Shown here: positions 11,066 through 23,809 of the stretch, piece by piece | How the letters are laid out: every line of letters starts with the position of its first letter | Numbering within the stretch: the first letter of the stretch is position 1 | Notes under the pieces: model-generated | The model's database searches: none | Told to the model about the DNA's origin: nothing | The model's input: only the letters and a program-made list of their open reading frames with translations | Position numbers and translations under genes: made by a program | Source: Tragulus kanchil | Taxonomy: Eukaryota > Chordata > Mammalia > Artiodactyla > Tragulidae | Direction of reading: 5' to 3' | Assembly: GCA_022376925.1 (NCBI GenBank) | Contig: JAIOJX010000032.1 | Location: forward strand, 203,108,939 to 203,172,938 | Length of the DNA: 64,000 nucleotides

Positions 11066-12843
11066 TCCTCTAAAACATAAACCCAAAGAGGGATGAAAGG
11101 ACAAAGGCAAACTAGAGCAAGTTGGAAGGAAAATAGAGGGAAAAAAATAAGTGAAGACAATGAAAAACGTTAAACTGAAAGACAGGAGAGAATTCCACTT
11201 GAAACAGCACTCTTCACACCCCCCACCCTCCCCTCGAGCACTCCCTCAGGACTGTATTTTCTTGTTCTCTTGTCTTTCAAAACCTGAGAACACAGGAAAA
11301 GACCCGTGGTGCTCACAAACCTTTTATCTTTTTAAAAAATACAAGCCAGGTAAAAACCCCAAAAGCATAACTGTAAGTAAATACATTACTTTAAGGATTA
11401 CGTAGCAAGAAGAGGAAAAAATTATGAATGCAAGTTAATTCAGGCAATTAAAAAAATAAAGTTAAAATGCACTTAGTATTGGGGTTTAGAAACTCCCAGC
11501 TTCCTCAATAGGAAGTCTTGACTCTTGGCACTTCGTGTTGGTGACATTTTAATGCAGTGCTTCAGTCAACACCCACGGTCGCGTGGGGCGGGGGGCTGCT
11601 GCTGTAATTGGCAGAAGAGGATGCTGATACAGTTTAAAATGAAAATTGATTACATTTAAAACCAGAAGGTAAAAACAAAACCTTGTTGGAGTTTAGTTTA
11701 ACTGCCTTCTGACCTCTGGATGACATGACATTGAGAAACAAAATAACATTATCCAGAAAACCATTCCCAGAAAAGGGAATCCCAGGGACACGGAATGACA
11801 GTATTAAATAGAAAAATATCTTGAAGTCCTAAGGAACAGAGGAGAGAAATTTAAAGAGAGAAGGAGAGGGCAAGTAAAGCAAAGGTCAGGGGGGTGGAGA
11901 GAAGGAAAAAAAAAACTTTGGGACTGAAATGTGTATAGGTTAAAAAACACGGCAAATGAAGATGAAAAAAAATAGTATGTCTCTAACCTACAGGAAAATT
12001 TTCATTTGGGGGCTTATTTTAACTCAAGCCCACATAACCCTGAATTTAATATATTTAGCCAATAGCTTTGTTTTTTATCCTTGTCCGATTTCATACTGGA
12101 AGTCCCAAGGGCAGATGAAAACCCGTCTGATTTTCCTTGATGTAAGAACACATTTGACCCTTTTAGCGAGAGACGGTTGATGGCCAGATTCAGGGAGAGA
12201 AGGGTTAGCCGGGACTTGAGCATGGCCATCTGCTATCCAGGAGAAGGGCAACCAGCCTCTGCACCCTCTCCGGGTGCTGCCAGCCTTACCCAGGCCCAGA
12301 GAACGGAAGAGAGCCTCTTAGGAAAGACGGCACCCCTCCGGAAGCAGTAACGGCAAGCCCTTAGGTTGCTCTGGGCTCCCTCCCACACCACAGAAAAACC
12401 CCAAGGTGCGGCAGCCCCCGCTGGAATATGGCCACCATTTGACCTCAGTCCGGGCCAGGGGGAAAGGGCAAGACAGCAGGGGCTGTATTTAAACAGCAGA
12501 GTCCCTCGTCCCTATGTCTCCCATCTGAAAGGGGTGCCCCGCCGTCGCATGCTCTCCCACACGGTGCGCACACCCAGACACTCTCCTGGGAATGGATGCG
12601 GCTTCTGATGTTTCGGGGTTCAGAGATATCCTCTGTATCACAGGTGTCAATGGCAACAGAAAAGGGCTTGACACTCCGTTAAGCCAATGCTTATAAATAG
12701 AGGTGCTGTTAAAATCCTTTCTAAAACCCTGATCATACAGAAAGGCGCTTTAGGTAGGCAGATACCGGTGCACGCACAGGAGGGGAAGAGGTGGGGGTCC
12801 ACACGGCTCCATGTTTCCACGTTTTGTCTGGCTTGCCAGTGTC
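11066..12843. other. Unique intergenic sequence
   Basis: AT-rich to about 12200, then GC-richer to 12843. No repeat family or gene is recognised. Several open frames of 60-157 codons overlap on both strands and show no recognisable protein. Confidence 0.45.
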
Positions 12844-15017
12844 TTTTATTGGATGGTCGGTTGGGGTTGGTCTCTGCTCCCAGGGATGCACTGAGCCCGT
12901 GCTCTCCTACAGTTTGTCCCCCACACACTGGGATTGGAGGTACCCCTGTAGAACCTGGGAGCCAGCCGGCAGTCACAAGTTACCAGGTGGCCCCTCCCGA
13001 GCCCTCCTGGTCAGAGTCACTGACCAGCATGCACCCAAAGTCTCCTGGTGACCTCCTTCCCGTGCATCCCAGGAAATGTGCAAGGAAATGCCCCAGGGGC
13101 CACCTGCCCAAAGGGGTCACACTGCCACAAGCGGAAAGGGTCACCGGCCCAGTGGCCTAAAATACACCCCCAGCAACTGACCTCTGGCAGGACTGTCCTG
13201 ACAGCCTCTCTCAGGAAGCAGTCTGGCCCAGTCACCCTTTCTTCCAGACAGCCCTGCCATTATCAGTGACAGGTCAGCGGCCTCACCAAAGGTGGGGGCA
13301 CGTTGGCCCGGGGAGAGTCAATCTGCCGGCCAGCCAGCACAGAGGTCACTCTGATGTGCAGAGAAGTTGAGCATCCCGGTCCCCCAGAGCTGGTCTGTTA
13401 ATTACATTTGCAATTATAAACATTGCAACCTCCCTGCGCAGGGACCTGGCCACACCAGCCGATGGGACAACCAGGATTGAGCCTGCCGAAGGCCACCCCA
13501 GCCACGCCAGGGGACACTGGGGCAGCAGAAGCCCATGGGCCTCTCCTCCGAGGAATGACCGTGCATATGACAGTTCTCAGGAGGCCCAAGGCTGCTGGGA
13601 CTGAAAAAGGGGAGGCTCACCAGAGACGAAGCCGAATCGGAGGTCACCAGCTCTTGGACCTTTGGTTTTTCCCTAGAAATCAGCAAATGGCCTCCAGGGC
13701 AGGAGGTTGAGCCCTGATCTGCTGCTTCCAGCTCATCCTCAAGTTGAGCCCTTCGGGGCTTCCGGCCCTGATCTATGGACCCTCTGCTTAGAGCCCACTC
13801 CTCTGGGAACCGTGGCTGCTGTGGGGACGTTCGAGGCTCAGCACTCAAGTTGCACTGGGTCCCCCAGGGGACCATTCAGCCCCAAACCACCGGGCTTCAA
13901 GACAGAAACTCCCAGCAAAGTGGCTCCCCATTTCTTTTCTTTTTATTGGATGGTCGGTTGGGGTTGGTCTCTGCTCCCAGGGATGCACTGAGCCCGTGCT
14001 CTCCTACAGTTTGTCCCCCACACACTGGGATTGGAGGTACCCCTGTAGAACCTGGGAGCCAGCCGGCAGTCACAAGTTACCAGGTGGCCCCTCCCGAGCC
14101 CTCCTGGTCAGAGTCACTGACCAGCATGCACCCAAAGTCTCCTGGTGACCTCCTTCCCGTGCATCCCAGGAAATGTGCAAGGAAATGCCCCAGGGGCCAC
14201 CTGCCCAAAGGGGTCACACTGCCACAAGCGGAAAGGGTCACCGGCCCAGTGGCCTAAAATACACCCCCAGCAACTGACCTCTGGCAGGACTGTCCTGACA
14301 GCCTCTCTCAGGAAGCAGTCTGGCCCAGTCACCCTTTCTTCCAGACAGCCCTGCCATTATCAGTGACAGGTCAGCGGCCTCACCAAAGGTGGGGGCACGT
14401 TGGCCCGGGGAGAGTCAATCTGCCGGCCAGCCAGCACAGAGGTCACTCTGATGTGCAGAGAAGTTGAGCATCCCGGTCCCCCAGAGCTGGTCTGTTAATT
14501 ACATTTGCAATTATAAACATTGCAACCTCCCTGCGCAGGGACCTGGCCACACCAGCCGATGGGACAACCAGGATTGAGCCTGCCGAAGGCCACCCCAGCC
14601 ACGCCAGGGGACACTGGGGCAGCAGAAGCCCATGGGCCTCTCCTCCGAGGAATGACCGTGCATATGACAGTTCTCAGGAGGCCCAAGGCTGCTGGGACTG
14701 AAAAAGGGGAGGCTCACCAGAGACGAAGCCGAATCGGAGGTCACCAGCTCTTGGACCTTTGGTTTTTCCCTAGAAATCAGCAAATGGCCTCCAGGGCAGG
14801 AGGTTGAGCCCTGATCTGCTGCTTCCAGCTCATCCTCAAGTTGAGCCCTTCGGGGCTTCCGGCCCTGATCTATGGACCCTCTGCTTAGAGCCCACTCCTC
14901 TGGGAACCGTGGCTGCTGTGGGGACGTTCGAGGCTCAGCACTCAAGTTGCACTGGGTCCCCCAGGGGACCATTCAGCCCCAAACCACCGGGCTTCAAGAC
15001 AGAAACTCCCAGCAAAG
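12844..15017. repeat. Direct duplication D (12844-13920 = 13941-15017, offset 1097)
   Basis: 1077-base copies, essentially identical, separated by a 20-base filler (13921-13940). The filler resembles a degraded version of the bases before 12844 ('tggct', 'cca', 'tcttttatt' in common). The unit is GC-rich unique DNA. Mirrored frames (e.g. 153 codons on the minus strand) occur in both copies purely because of the duplication. Confidence 0.95.
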
Positions 15018-15502
15018 CTGTGAGGAGTCCTGACTCATTCTGGGCAGACCTCGTGGTCAAGCTGGAAGAGACTGGGAGGATGAGTGCGTGCAGAGAGGAG
15101 ACAGAGCCGGAAGATGGCCGGTAGGTGTGAAACAGCACCTGCCTGGGGTGTTCCAGGTGTGGGCTGGACTTTACTTTGAAGGAGTGGATTACGCTCTGCA
15201 GAGCTCCTATTCTGTCCCCTTAAATTAGAACCACAAATAATCCTATTGAGAAAACCCCTAGAGCGTCTGGAAGACAAGTGCTAGGGAAGGGCACTGCAGA
15301 ATCCTGTGAAGAGCATCTCAGCCCTTGTCTAAATGCTGGACGGTCCTCTGAACTGAACTCACTTTCTTTTTGAATCCTGCTCCTTCACACCGCCAGCTCC
15401 ATCCCCAGCCCCCATGCAAACACACTGCCACTGTCTCTCACCACCCTGGCCCCCACCCCCGCCAAACACACATCTTCCTTTGGGCTGCCCGACTTGTACT
15501 GA
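15018..15502. other. Unique sequence, nothing recognised
   Basis: Single-copy DNA between blocks D and E. No repeat or gene signature was seen. Confidence 0.45.
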
Positions 15503-15602
15503 GCTTCCCAGTTCCAACACTCAAAAGAAACCAGGCATTTTGTAGAGGACAGAGGAACGAGACACACTTTCAATGAATTTAGACTGTCTTAAAAACTAAA
15601 AG

Positions 15603-15873
15603 AGGGGCTTCCCTGGTGGTCCAGTGGGTAAGGACACCGCCTTGCAGTGCAAGGGGGGCTGGTTCGATCCCTGGCCTGGGACATTCCCACGTGCCGCAGA
15701 GCGGCTGGACCGATGTGTCCAACTACTGAGCCGGAGCTCTGGAGCGCATGCGCCCAGAGTCGGTGCTCTGCAGCGAGAGAGGCCACTGTGATGGGAGGCC
15801 CACAGGCCAAAGAACAAAAAAGATAAGTGAATGAAAGATCAATAGAAATGGCCAAAAAAAAAAAAAAAAAAGT
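15603..15873 (+). mobile_element. CHR-type SINE
   Basis: Starts 'gggcttccctggtggtcc' with a tRNA-Glu-like head (box B-like 'ggttcgatccctgg' at about 15661), a body with 'gagcgcatgcgcccagag', and ends 'gaaatggcc' plus a long A run. Confidence 0.9.
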
Positions 15874-16675
15874 GTAGAAAAAAAGGAAAATATGTTTGGC
15901 AATACATCCCATTATCAGGAACATGAATCAAGCAAGCAGGACAGAGTAACAACGGCCCCCTGGGCTGGAGCCGGGACGCCCTGAGAAGGCAGGGCTGTGA
16001 CATGGAATCTGTATCGCAGCTACTTCCCTCTCAGAGCTTTCCCTGAAAGTCCCCTCAGTCCCTCCTCTCTCAGACTAAATGGAATATGTATTGATTACTC
16101 CAAATCAATAGAATGAAAAGGTTCTTGTTTGGTGGGCCAGTCTGTTTCTTCGTATGTATTTTTTAAGAAATACCTTTTCATACGTCCCAGTTGTTGGTAA
16201 AATTGAGGACTGTTTCTAAAATGGAGTTGGGGAAATAAGCTCCAAGAGGAAATTTCCAGTTGATGTCGAGATCTCACTCAGCTGGAAAGGGCTTCGCCCT
16301 GGACTGGGGCCCTCCGTGTGGACCCACTGCTTCCTGCTAGTGGCCTCAAGGAGGCCGTCCTCAACCGTGGCAGCCCAGAAGGGGTGCAGGCACCGAATGG
16401 TTTATTTCCTAGAGCCCCTCCCTCAGAAAACCAAGACGAATGTCCTCACTCTGATTTATTTTTAAATGTACCATTAAAAATTAATTTCCCCCTTTGTTTT
16501 TCTCTGGGTCACTGATTCTGAATCACCATGTGGCATTTTTCCTACGTGTGAATCTACATATTTCCTTTGGGACTTGCTTCCCAGTTCCAACACTCAAAAG
16601 AAACCAGGCATTTTGTAGAGGACAGAGGAACGAGACACACTTTCAATGAATTTAGACTGTCTTAAAAACTAAAAG

Positions 16676-16946
16676 AGGGGCTTCCCTGGTGGTCCAGTGG
16701 GTAAGGACACCGCCTTGCAGTGCAAGGGGGGCTGGTTCGATCCCTGGCCTGGGACATTCCCACGTGCCGCAGAGCGGCTGGACCGATGTGTCCAACTACT
16801 GAGCCGGAGCTCTGGAGCGCATGCGCCCAGAGTCGGTGCTCTGCAGCGAGAGAGGCCACTGTGATGGGAGGCCCACAGGCCAAAGAACAAAAAAGATAAG
16901 TGAATGAAAGATCAATAGAAATGGCCAAAAAAAAAAAAAAAAAAGT
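16676..16946 (+). mobile_element. CHR-type SINE (second copy, from duplication E)
   Basis: Identical in structure to the element at 15603-15873, offset 1073. It is present because the enclosing block is duplicated, not by a second retrotransposition: its flanks are duplicated too. Confidence 0.9.
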
Positions 16947-17934
16947 GTAGAAAAAAAGGAAAAAATGTTTGGCAATACATCCCATTATCAGGAACATGAA
17001 TCAAGCAAGCAGGACAGAGTAACAACGGCCCCCTGGGCTGGAGCCGGGACGCCCTGAGAAGGCAGGGCTGTGACATGGAATCTGTATCGCAGCTACTTCC
17101 CTCTCAGAGCTTTCCCTGAAAGTCCCCTCAGTCCCTCCTCTCTCAGACTAAATGGAATATGTATTGATTACTCCAAATCAATAGAATGAAAAGGTTCTTG
17201 TTTGGTGGGCCAGTCTGTTTCTTCGTATGTATTTTTTAAGAAATACCTTTTCATACGTCCCAGTTGTTGGTAAAATTGAGGACTGTTTCTAAAATGGAGT
17301 TGGGGAAATAAGCTCCAAGAGGAAATTTCCAGTTGATGTCGAGATCTCACTCAGCTGGAAAGGGCTTCGCCCTGGACTGGGGCCCTCCGTGTGGACCCAC
17401 TGCTTCCTGCTAGTGGCCTCAAGGAGGCCGTCCTCAACCGTGGCAGCCCAGAAGGGGTGCAGGCACCGAATGGTTTATTTCCTAGAGCCCCTCCCTCAGA
17501 AAACCAAGACGAATGTCCTCACTCTGATTTATTTTTACATGTACCATTAAAAATTAATTTCCCCCTTTGTTTTTCTCTGGGTCACTGATTCTGAATCACC
17601 ATGTGGCATTTTTCCTACGTGTGAATCTACATATTTTACCTTCTGGACAGTTTGTTCTCTGTTTCTTTAACATCAGCAAAGTGGTCATCCGAAGGTGGGT
17701 GACACAGCCCCCCCCACCCCCTGCCCCCGGCTCCCTGGATTATACGCTGAGGGTCTCCATTGGGTCCAACCCTGACGCATTTGTACACAGGCCCACACAA
17801 ACCAGCGTACTCACTCCCACTCTGGTTGATTATATATGTACATAAAATATTGATTAGAAATGGTAATGGAGTCACCTACAGGACTGGCTACAGGAAAATG
17901 AAAATGAAGGAGAGAAAGGTAGGAAGGTCCCGGA

Positions 17935-17959
17935 GTGTGTGTGTGTGTGTGTGTGTGTG
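17935..17959 (+). repeat. (GT)n microsatellite, 25 bases
   Basis: Uninterrupted GT run in block F copy 1. The matching run in copy 2 is 31 bases (19060-19090). Confidence 0.95.
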
Positions 17960-19057
17960 ACTTTCTCACCTGGAAAGTGAATATAACGCTAAAACAATAA
18001 AACCCCTCTCTGTATATTAGCAGGTGAGGACATTTGGGGAGTTCTTCCTGGCGTGACTGTGGTCCCTGTGTCCTTGAGTTTTTCAAGTCCAGGAATGTCA
18101 GCAAATAGGTAGAAACGATTTGTACAGAGCACACGACCCACTCTGGTATACACGTTCCCAGAGAAACCCCGGCACCAGAATGGATGGGCTCATTCTAAGG
18201 TCCTTCCAACAAACTGAAGAATGCAGCACCCTGTCCTGTTACTTTGCTACCAGGGGTTCTAAAGCTCCTTGTGAGCACGGGGTTGGTGGTCAGAAGGATG
18301 CCTCTCCCAACACCCGCCTCCGACCTCTGCAAGCTTGTCCTTGACAATTCTGTACCTCCGTAACCCCAGCAGAGGTACGCCTTCGCCAGGGGCAACCCAA
18401 TCGCTCTGCAAGCGTCAAAATGGAGTTGGGGAAATAAGCTCCAAGAGGAAATTTCCAGTTGATGTCGAGATCTCACTCAGCTGGAAAGGGCTTCGCCTGG
18501 ACTGGGGCCCTCCGTGTGGACCCACTGCTTCCTGCTAGTGGCCTCAAGGAGGCCGTCCTCAACCGTGGCAGCCCAGAAGGGGTGCAGGCACCGAATGGTT
18601 TATTTCCTAGAGCCCCTCCCTCAGAAAACCAAGACGAATGTCCTCACTCTGATTTATTTTTACATGTACCATTAAAAATTAATTTCCCCCTTTGTTTTTC
18701 TCTGGGTCACTGATTCTGAATCACCATGTGGCATTTTTCCTACGTGTGAATCTACATATTTTACCTTCTGGACAGTTTGTTCTCTGTTTCTTTAACATCA
18801 GCAAAGTGGTCATCCGAAGGTGGGTGACACAGCCCCCCCCACCCCCTGCCCCCGGCTCCCTGGATTATACGCTGAGGGTCTCCATTGGGTCCAACCCTGA
18901 CGCATTTGTACACAGGCCCACACAAACCAGCGTACTCACTCCCACTCTGGTTGATTATATATGTACATAAAATATTGATTAGAAATGGTAATGGAGTCAC
19001 CTACAGGACTGGCTACAGGAAAATGAAAATGAAGGAGAGAAAGGTAGGAAGGTCCCG

Positions 19058-19059
<2 letters not shown>

Positions 19060-19090
<31 letters not shown>
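19060..19090 (+). repeat. (GT)n microsatellite, 31 bases
   Basis: Counterpart of 17935-17959 in block F copy 2, three repeat units longer. The difference is of allelic or slippage type. Confidence 0.95.
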
Positions 19091-19091
<1 letters not shown>

Positions 19092-19524
19092 CTTTCTCAC
19101 CTGGAAAGTGAATATAACGCTAAAACAATAAAAACCCCTCTCTGTATATTAGCAGGTGAGGACATTTGGGGAGTTCTTCCTGGCGTGACTGTGGTCCCTG
19201 TGTCCTTGAGTTTTTCAAGTCCAGGAATGTCAGCAAATAGGTAGAAACGATTTGTACAGAGCACACGACCCACTCTGGTATACACGTTCCCAGAGAAACC
19301 CCGGCACCAGAATGGATGGGCTCATTCTAAGGTCCTTCCAACAAACTGAAGAATGCAGCACCCTGTCCTGTTACTTTGCTACCAGGGGTTCTAAAGCTCC
19401 TTGTGAGCACGGGGTTGGTGGTCAGAAGGATGCCTCTCCCAACACCCGCCTCCGACCTCTGCAAGCTTGTCCTTGACAATTCTGTACCTCCGTAACCCCA
19501 GCAGAGGTACGCCTTCGCCAGGGG

Positions 19525-20760
19525 GCACGCGCCTGTCTATGGGGGGCCGGCTTGCTAATGCTTTGGCTGTTTCCCAGCTGGTATGGGGCTCTGAGGATCT
19601 CACAGGGATGCTTAGACCTTCCGTAGAAAAAGCAGGCACGTTTCTGGCTTTTCCTGTGTCCTATGGCGTGAGAAGCTAATTCTTCGCAAAGAAACCAAGA
19701 AGGGGAGGGCTGTCCAAGCCACTGTCAGACTTACTTTATAATTGATTTTCACTTCAAACCCTTCCCAGACAACCAGGACCTTGGCTCCCTCACTCCTGTT
19801 TGCCGCTTCCCTGACATTCCTTCTTTGCCCATATTTCTCCTCAAATTCAAGCCAGGGTTGCCGTCACCTCGATGAATTACCCAGCTGCTAACTCCCCCCG
19901 CCCCCACCCCATCTCTCCTTGCTTTTTGGTCAACATAATCAAAAGATGTACTTCCCCATACGAAATTTCATATTTATTGACTGTGACTTGAGCCAGGGAC
20001 AAATACATAGATATTTCAAGCTCAACTAAAGAAGTCACCTCTGGAGAGAGGGAACCTAAATAATTTAAATATCCAATATTTGTCGTACTTGGTAATTTTA
20101 TGTGAGGAAATGCCCCACAAGTATCAAACATTGTTCGCAGTCTCACCCACCCAAGAGGTTTTATGGGGGCTCTCACTCCCTTAAGGAGGGAGTACCACCG
20201 AGTGGATGTAGCCCCCTCCCCTCCACCCCTACCCCGACCAACCAGACAAGCTGGGATCAGTCTAACCTTTAAAGAGAATGAAACGCCGCCTTTCAGACTG
20301 ATGGAAATCTGAATCCATTATAATCAAAAATCCCCCTCATCTCCCAATCCAATCGCCTTCTTTTGACACTCTAAATTCTGCCGGCACCTAAAGGACCCTT
20401 TGCCTAGGGAAATCTCCAAATGAGAACCAAAAAAGGTCAGCGTGGAGGCTGGACAGTGCGGTCTCTCCCCGGAGACGCTGCTGTGAAGTTGCCTTCTCTT
20501 TCACGCATGGCCCACCTGGGGTGGAGGTATTCTGTGCAGCGCGGGGTCTAATCCCATTTCCTGGGACCCCACGTTATCCAGAGTATTGTTTTAGGAATGT
20601 CGTGGTTCCTGGGAGGAGGGGGTGGCACAAAATACGAAAGGATGGCCGAAGGAGGACTGACTTTAGTAGTTCGGTTTGCTTCAGGGGGGAAAAAAAAGAG
20701 AGGAGGAAGAGCAAGAAGTTAAGCAAATCCACGAGAATCTAGAGTTTTCATTGTATTATT
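19525..20760. other. Unique sequence upstream of a CpG island
   Basis: No repeat is recognised. About 20270-20420 is composition-balanced single-copy DNA with homeobox-like AT cores ('ccattataatc', 'caatccaatcg') and could be a conserved non-coding element, but conservation cannot be judged here. Confidence 0.4.
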
Positions 20761-22150
20761 ATTTGAACTCTTCCGGGGGACCACCTGGCGTGCACCCACA
20801 CTCAGACGCCCAGACACCAGCCCGGAGCGCGGCGGCCCACGGAGCGCCCGCGGGGAGACCCGGGCAGGGAGACCCGGGCAGGTACCCGGGCAGGGGGGAG
20901 GACGACCGCGAAAGGCCCTGGGAGGGAAACGGCGGGTGGCCGGAGCAGGACCCCGGGGAAGCCCGGGATGGCTGCGCGGGGCAGTCTCGCACCGTTCAGG
21001 GGATCAGCTCTGCGCTTCCCCACTCTGCGCGCTCGGCGCGTTGCGCAAGTCCGGGGACCTGCGGGTACTGGGAGTCTAGTCCCGCATCCCCCGCCGCCAC
21101 CCACGCGCACGCCGCCCAGACAACCCCAGGTCCCAGGAAGGCGAGCGCCAAGACGCCCGGGGGCACGGAAATCACTCCGGGCAGTTTCGCCCGGCACAGC
21201 CTCGCCTAAAGCTGCGAACCAACTTTGCCTCCGCCGCAGCGCCCAGCCGACTGTCCCTGACTCCTGGCGGGATGCGGGCTCCCCTCGCCGGGCGTGCAGC
21301 GCTCAGCCCACCCGGGCCGCGCCGCCCGCGCGCCTAGGGGACCTTGGGTCCACCGCGCCGCGTGCGCGCCCTCGGGGCGCCTCTCCTGGACTGCAGGGCG
21401 AGACCGCGCTGGCCGCCCAGTCTCCAAACCTGCGCTGCACGTTCGATTTCGACTCCCTTGCTGGTCTCCAGTATGGAAATGAATATTAAAGCCAAAGGGC
21501 CCTCGGGGACGCTTTCCCGGGTGGGACTGGACATCCTCGCGACATTCCCGCACCTGTTCTGGGCTTGCTCCTCCCCATTCCAGAGAAACTCAAATATTTT
21601 CTCCCCGCGGGGAAGATCGGAGAGAGTGAATGCGAAAGCTCCGCTCTTACCTAAAGAGTGAGGGTTTGTAAAAGGGGGTGAGGGAAAAGTTAAGAGTCGG
21701 GTCCATCCCCTGGAGGAAACCCAGAAAGTGTGCGGTTTTCCCCTTCCGACGTCCCCCAAGTGCCCCCGGGGTCCCTGCCACTTCAAGAGAGCCTAGAAGA
21801 AGAACTGCGACACTCAGGACCGAGACAGCGGGACAGGCAGAAGGACAGACACGGACGGAGACGCGGAGCACCTACTGGTTGTGGTAGCCAAGGGGCTCCG
21901 GGATGCAGAGTTCTGACACGTCCATCAGTCCCGTTTTAGCATTCCCAGTTGGTCGAGCAAGGCGGCGGGGAAATCACGCGGAAGAGCGAGTGAAGGGCAC
22001 CGGCGAGGTGCGAGTCCGGGCAGGGGCACCGTGAGCGAGAGAAGGCAGAGTGGGTGGAAGCGCCGTGGCGGGGGGGAGAGGGAGGCAGAGAGCCGTGAGC
22101 GCCCTGCCCAGCGCTCCTACTCAGGTACACACTCCGAGCGGGCAGAGGGG
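20761..22150. promoter_or_regulatory. CpG island (probable promoter)
   Basis: About 1.4 kb of GC-rich DNA with roughly 4-11 CpG per 60 bases, densest at 20820-21420, against about 0-2 per 60 elsewhere. Such islands usually mark transcription start sites in mammals. Frames of 131-177 codons on both strands are expected by chance at this GC content and resemble no protein I know. The transcript, its direction and the gene served cannot be told from the sequence. A first non-coding exon of a gene extending beyond the window is possible. Confidence 0.75.
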
Positions 22151-22247
22151 TGGGAAGCCGTGGAGGAGGCTGGGGCACCAGAGACTTGGAGCCCACTAAC
22201 CCTACTGTAGCTTTAAGGCTGGGAGACTGATGTATGGTTTGGCTCCT

Positions 22248-22252
22248 ATTGG
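22248..22252 (-). promoter_or_regulatory. Inverted CCAAT box next to the CpG island
   Basis: ATTGG in the context 'cctattggct' lies about 100 bases past the island edge. It fits an NF-Y-type site on the minus strand, but a 5-base core is weak evidence alone. Confidence 0.3.
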
Positions 22253-22417
22253 CTATCTCTCAGGGGCTGGACTTAAAGTGACAGAATCGAGCTGGGGTGG
22301 GGGGAGGGGGGTGAGCCAGAGAGACTTCAATGGAATCTGTCGCTCGCGCGAGGTCCCCACCTCCTGAGGAGTAGGAGAAGTGTGCTGTCGAGCCGCAAGG
22401 CCTGTCCTTTCGCCATT

Positions 22418-22440
22418 AAAAAAAAGAAAGAAAGAAAGAA
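22418..22440 (+). repeat. (GAAA)n microsatellite
   Basis: A run of A followed by repeated AAAG units. Confidence 0.85.
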
Positions 22441-23809
22441 ATTGCCCAACTAGCTGGTGGGGCTGGGGGCTTGAAAGGTGCACTCCTTATATACCCTCTC
22501 AACCCCCAAATCTTCATCGGATCTTTTAACTGGCAGGTCTAGTAAACTCACCTCTCAGCCTTTTGGAAGAGGTCTGTTTTAAAATTAAAAATGAGACACA
22601 TTTCTCCTCCCCGCTATCAAAGAGAAGAGAAAGTCATAGCCTCAAACCTGGTGTTTGGCACACGAAAGTGCAAAGGGCCAGGCCTGGAGGTGAGGCTCGG
22701 CAAGAGAGAACAGGATCCAAACTGATTCCTTTTCCAGCTCTCATCACTTGGGCCAGTGGGTTCTGAACAGCTCTCCTATGACTAGACTCTGGGCGTGCTT
22801 CTATAAAACTCTCTCGAGATGTGTACAATGATGTTTTCCTCATTTGCAACCCTCAGAAAGGTACCCAGGACACCGACACGAAGCAAATAAATTCCTGTCC
22901 GCTTAGGAAAACACAATTATGGTTAAAACAACCAACTTACATGCCAAATCCACTTCAAGGCACAAGTAGACACTTCAACATACAAATCTGAGTCCCCAGC
23001 TACGAACATACCTGCATCCCTGTCTGTTGCTCCCTCCATGAACCCAAATATTATGGGCTGCCACTGTACCCAAACCAGCTGTAAGTCCTTCTTCTGAGGC
23101 TTGTCATTTTTTGAAATATGCCAGCCACAGGGATAATAATCAATTTGATGATTCAAATGAGTGTGGGGAGGGGATAGGTATAGAATTATTTAAAAGGGAG
23201 AAAAGAAAAGCCCTCAGGAGAGACCACCACCTTGTTCTCTTATAGTCTACAAAAGACAATGAGCAGTAGGGGGGTAAACATCATTTTATCATCAGAATAA
23301 AGTCTAAATGGATTGTAACTGCAGGCAGTGTTCAAGCACTTCAGGAATAAAAGCAGGAGACTTGTGAGAAACCCCAGGAGGGGCTGGCCACCCGGGAGGG
23401 GCTGGGGAATGGGCGGCAGGGCGGCAGATGATACTTGACTTGGATAAATGGAGGCTTGTGCAGGCTGGGAAACCGAGCTGAGGTTTTTCCTATGTGCTAA
23501 AGTGGAGGAACGTGTGGGACTCTCCAGGCTCGGGGCACTGGCTGATATCTCACAGAGAGATGGATGAAGATGTTGGCTCTGTCAGCAGAGCCCCCAGCAG
23601 CCTGGGTTTTTTTTTTTTAAATCGCCTAGGTACATGGTTACATGGGAAATGGAAAGAGGGGTGCAGAGACACAACGGCCATCTCTTGCCAAGACCTCAGA
23701 CTGGTTTCTCTGCATCCTTTCCAGCCCTTGGAAATCTACTTTGTCAAATGCACGTCCGAAGTCCCCTTCGCAATTTGCTGCAGTTACTAAAGAGACCCCG
23801 GTCCTTCCC
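22441..23809. other. Unique sequence downstream of the CpG island
   Basis: No coding exon or repeat is recognised. It has a T run at about 23609-23619 and otherwise single-copy DNA. Confidence 0.4.

Larger units (their letters stand above)
15503..17636. repeat. Direct duplication E (15503-16563 = 16576-17636, offset 1073)
   Basis: 1061-base copies with few differences ('tttttaaatgtacc' vs 'tttttacatgtacc'; 'aaaatatgtttgg' vs 'aaaaaatgtttgg'). The 12-base filler 'cctttgggactt' (16564-16575) equals the bases upstream of 15503 after removing two 7-base stretches, with no substitution. The unit includes a CHR-type SINE in each copy. Confidence 0.95.
17291..19524. repeat. Direct duplication F (17291-18392 = 18417-19524, offset 1126-1132)
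   Basis: It starts inside the second copy of block E, so 17291-17636 exists three times (also 16218-16563 and 18417-18762). The offset grows from 1126 to 1132 because the GT microsatellite is 6 bases longer in copy 2, with 1-base indels at 'cgccctgg/cgcctgg' and 'aataaaacc/aataaaaacc'. The filler is about 18393-18416. Confidence 0.95.

Noticed and set aside
20676..21786. Frames of 105-177 codons on both strands in the CpG island
   Set aside because: Overlapping frames in several phases are expected from high GC. The products are proline/arginine/alanine-rich without any family resemblance.
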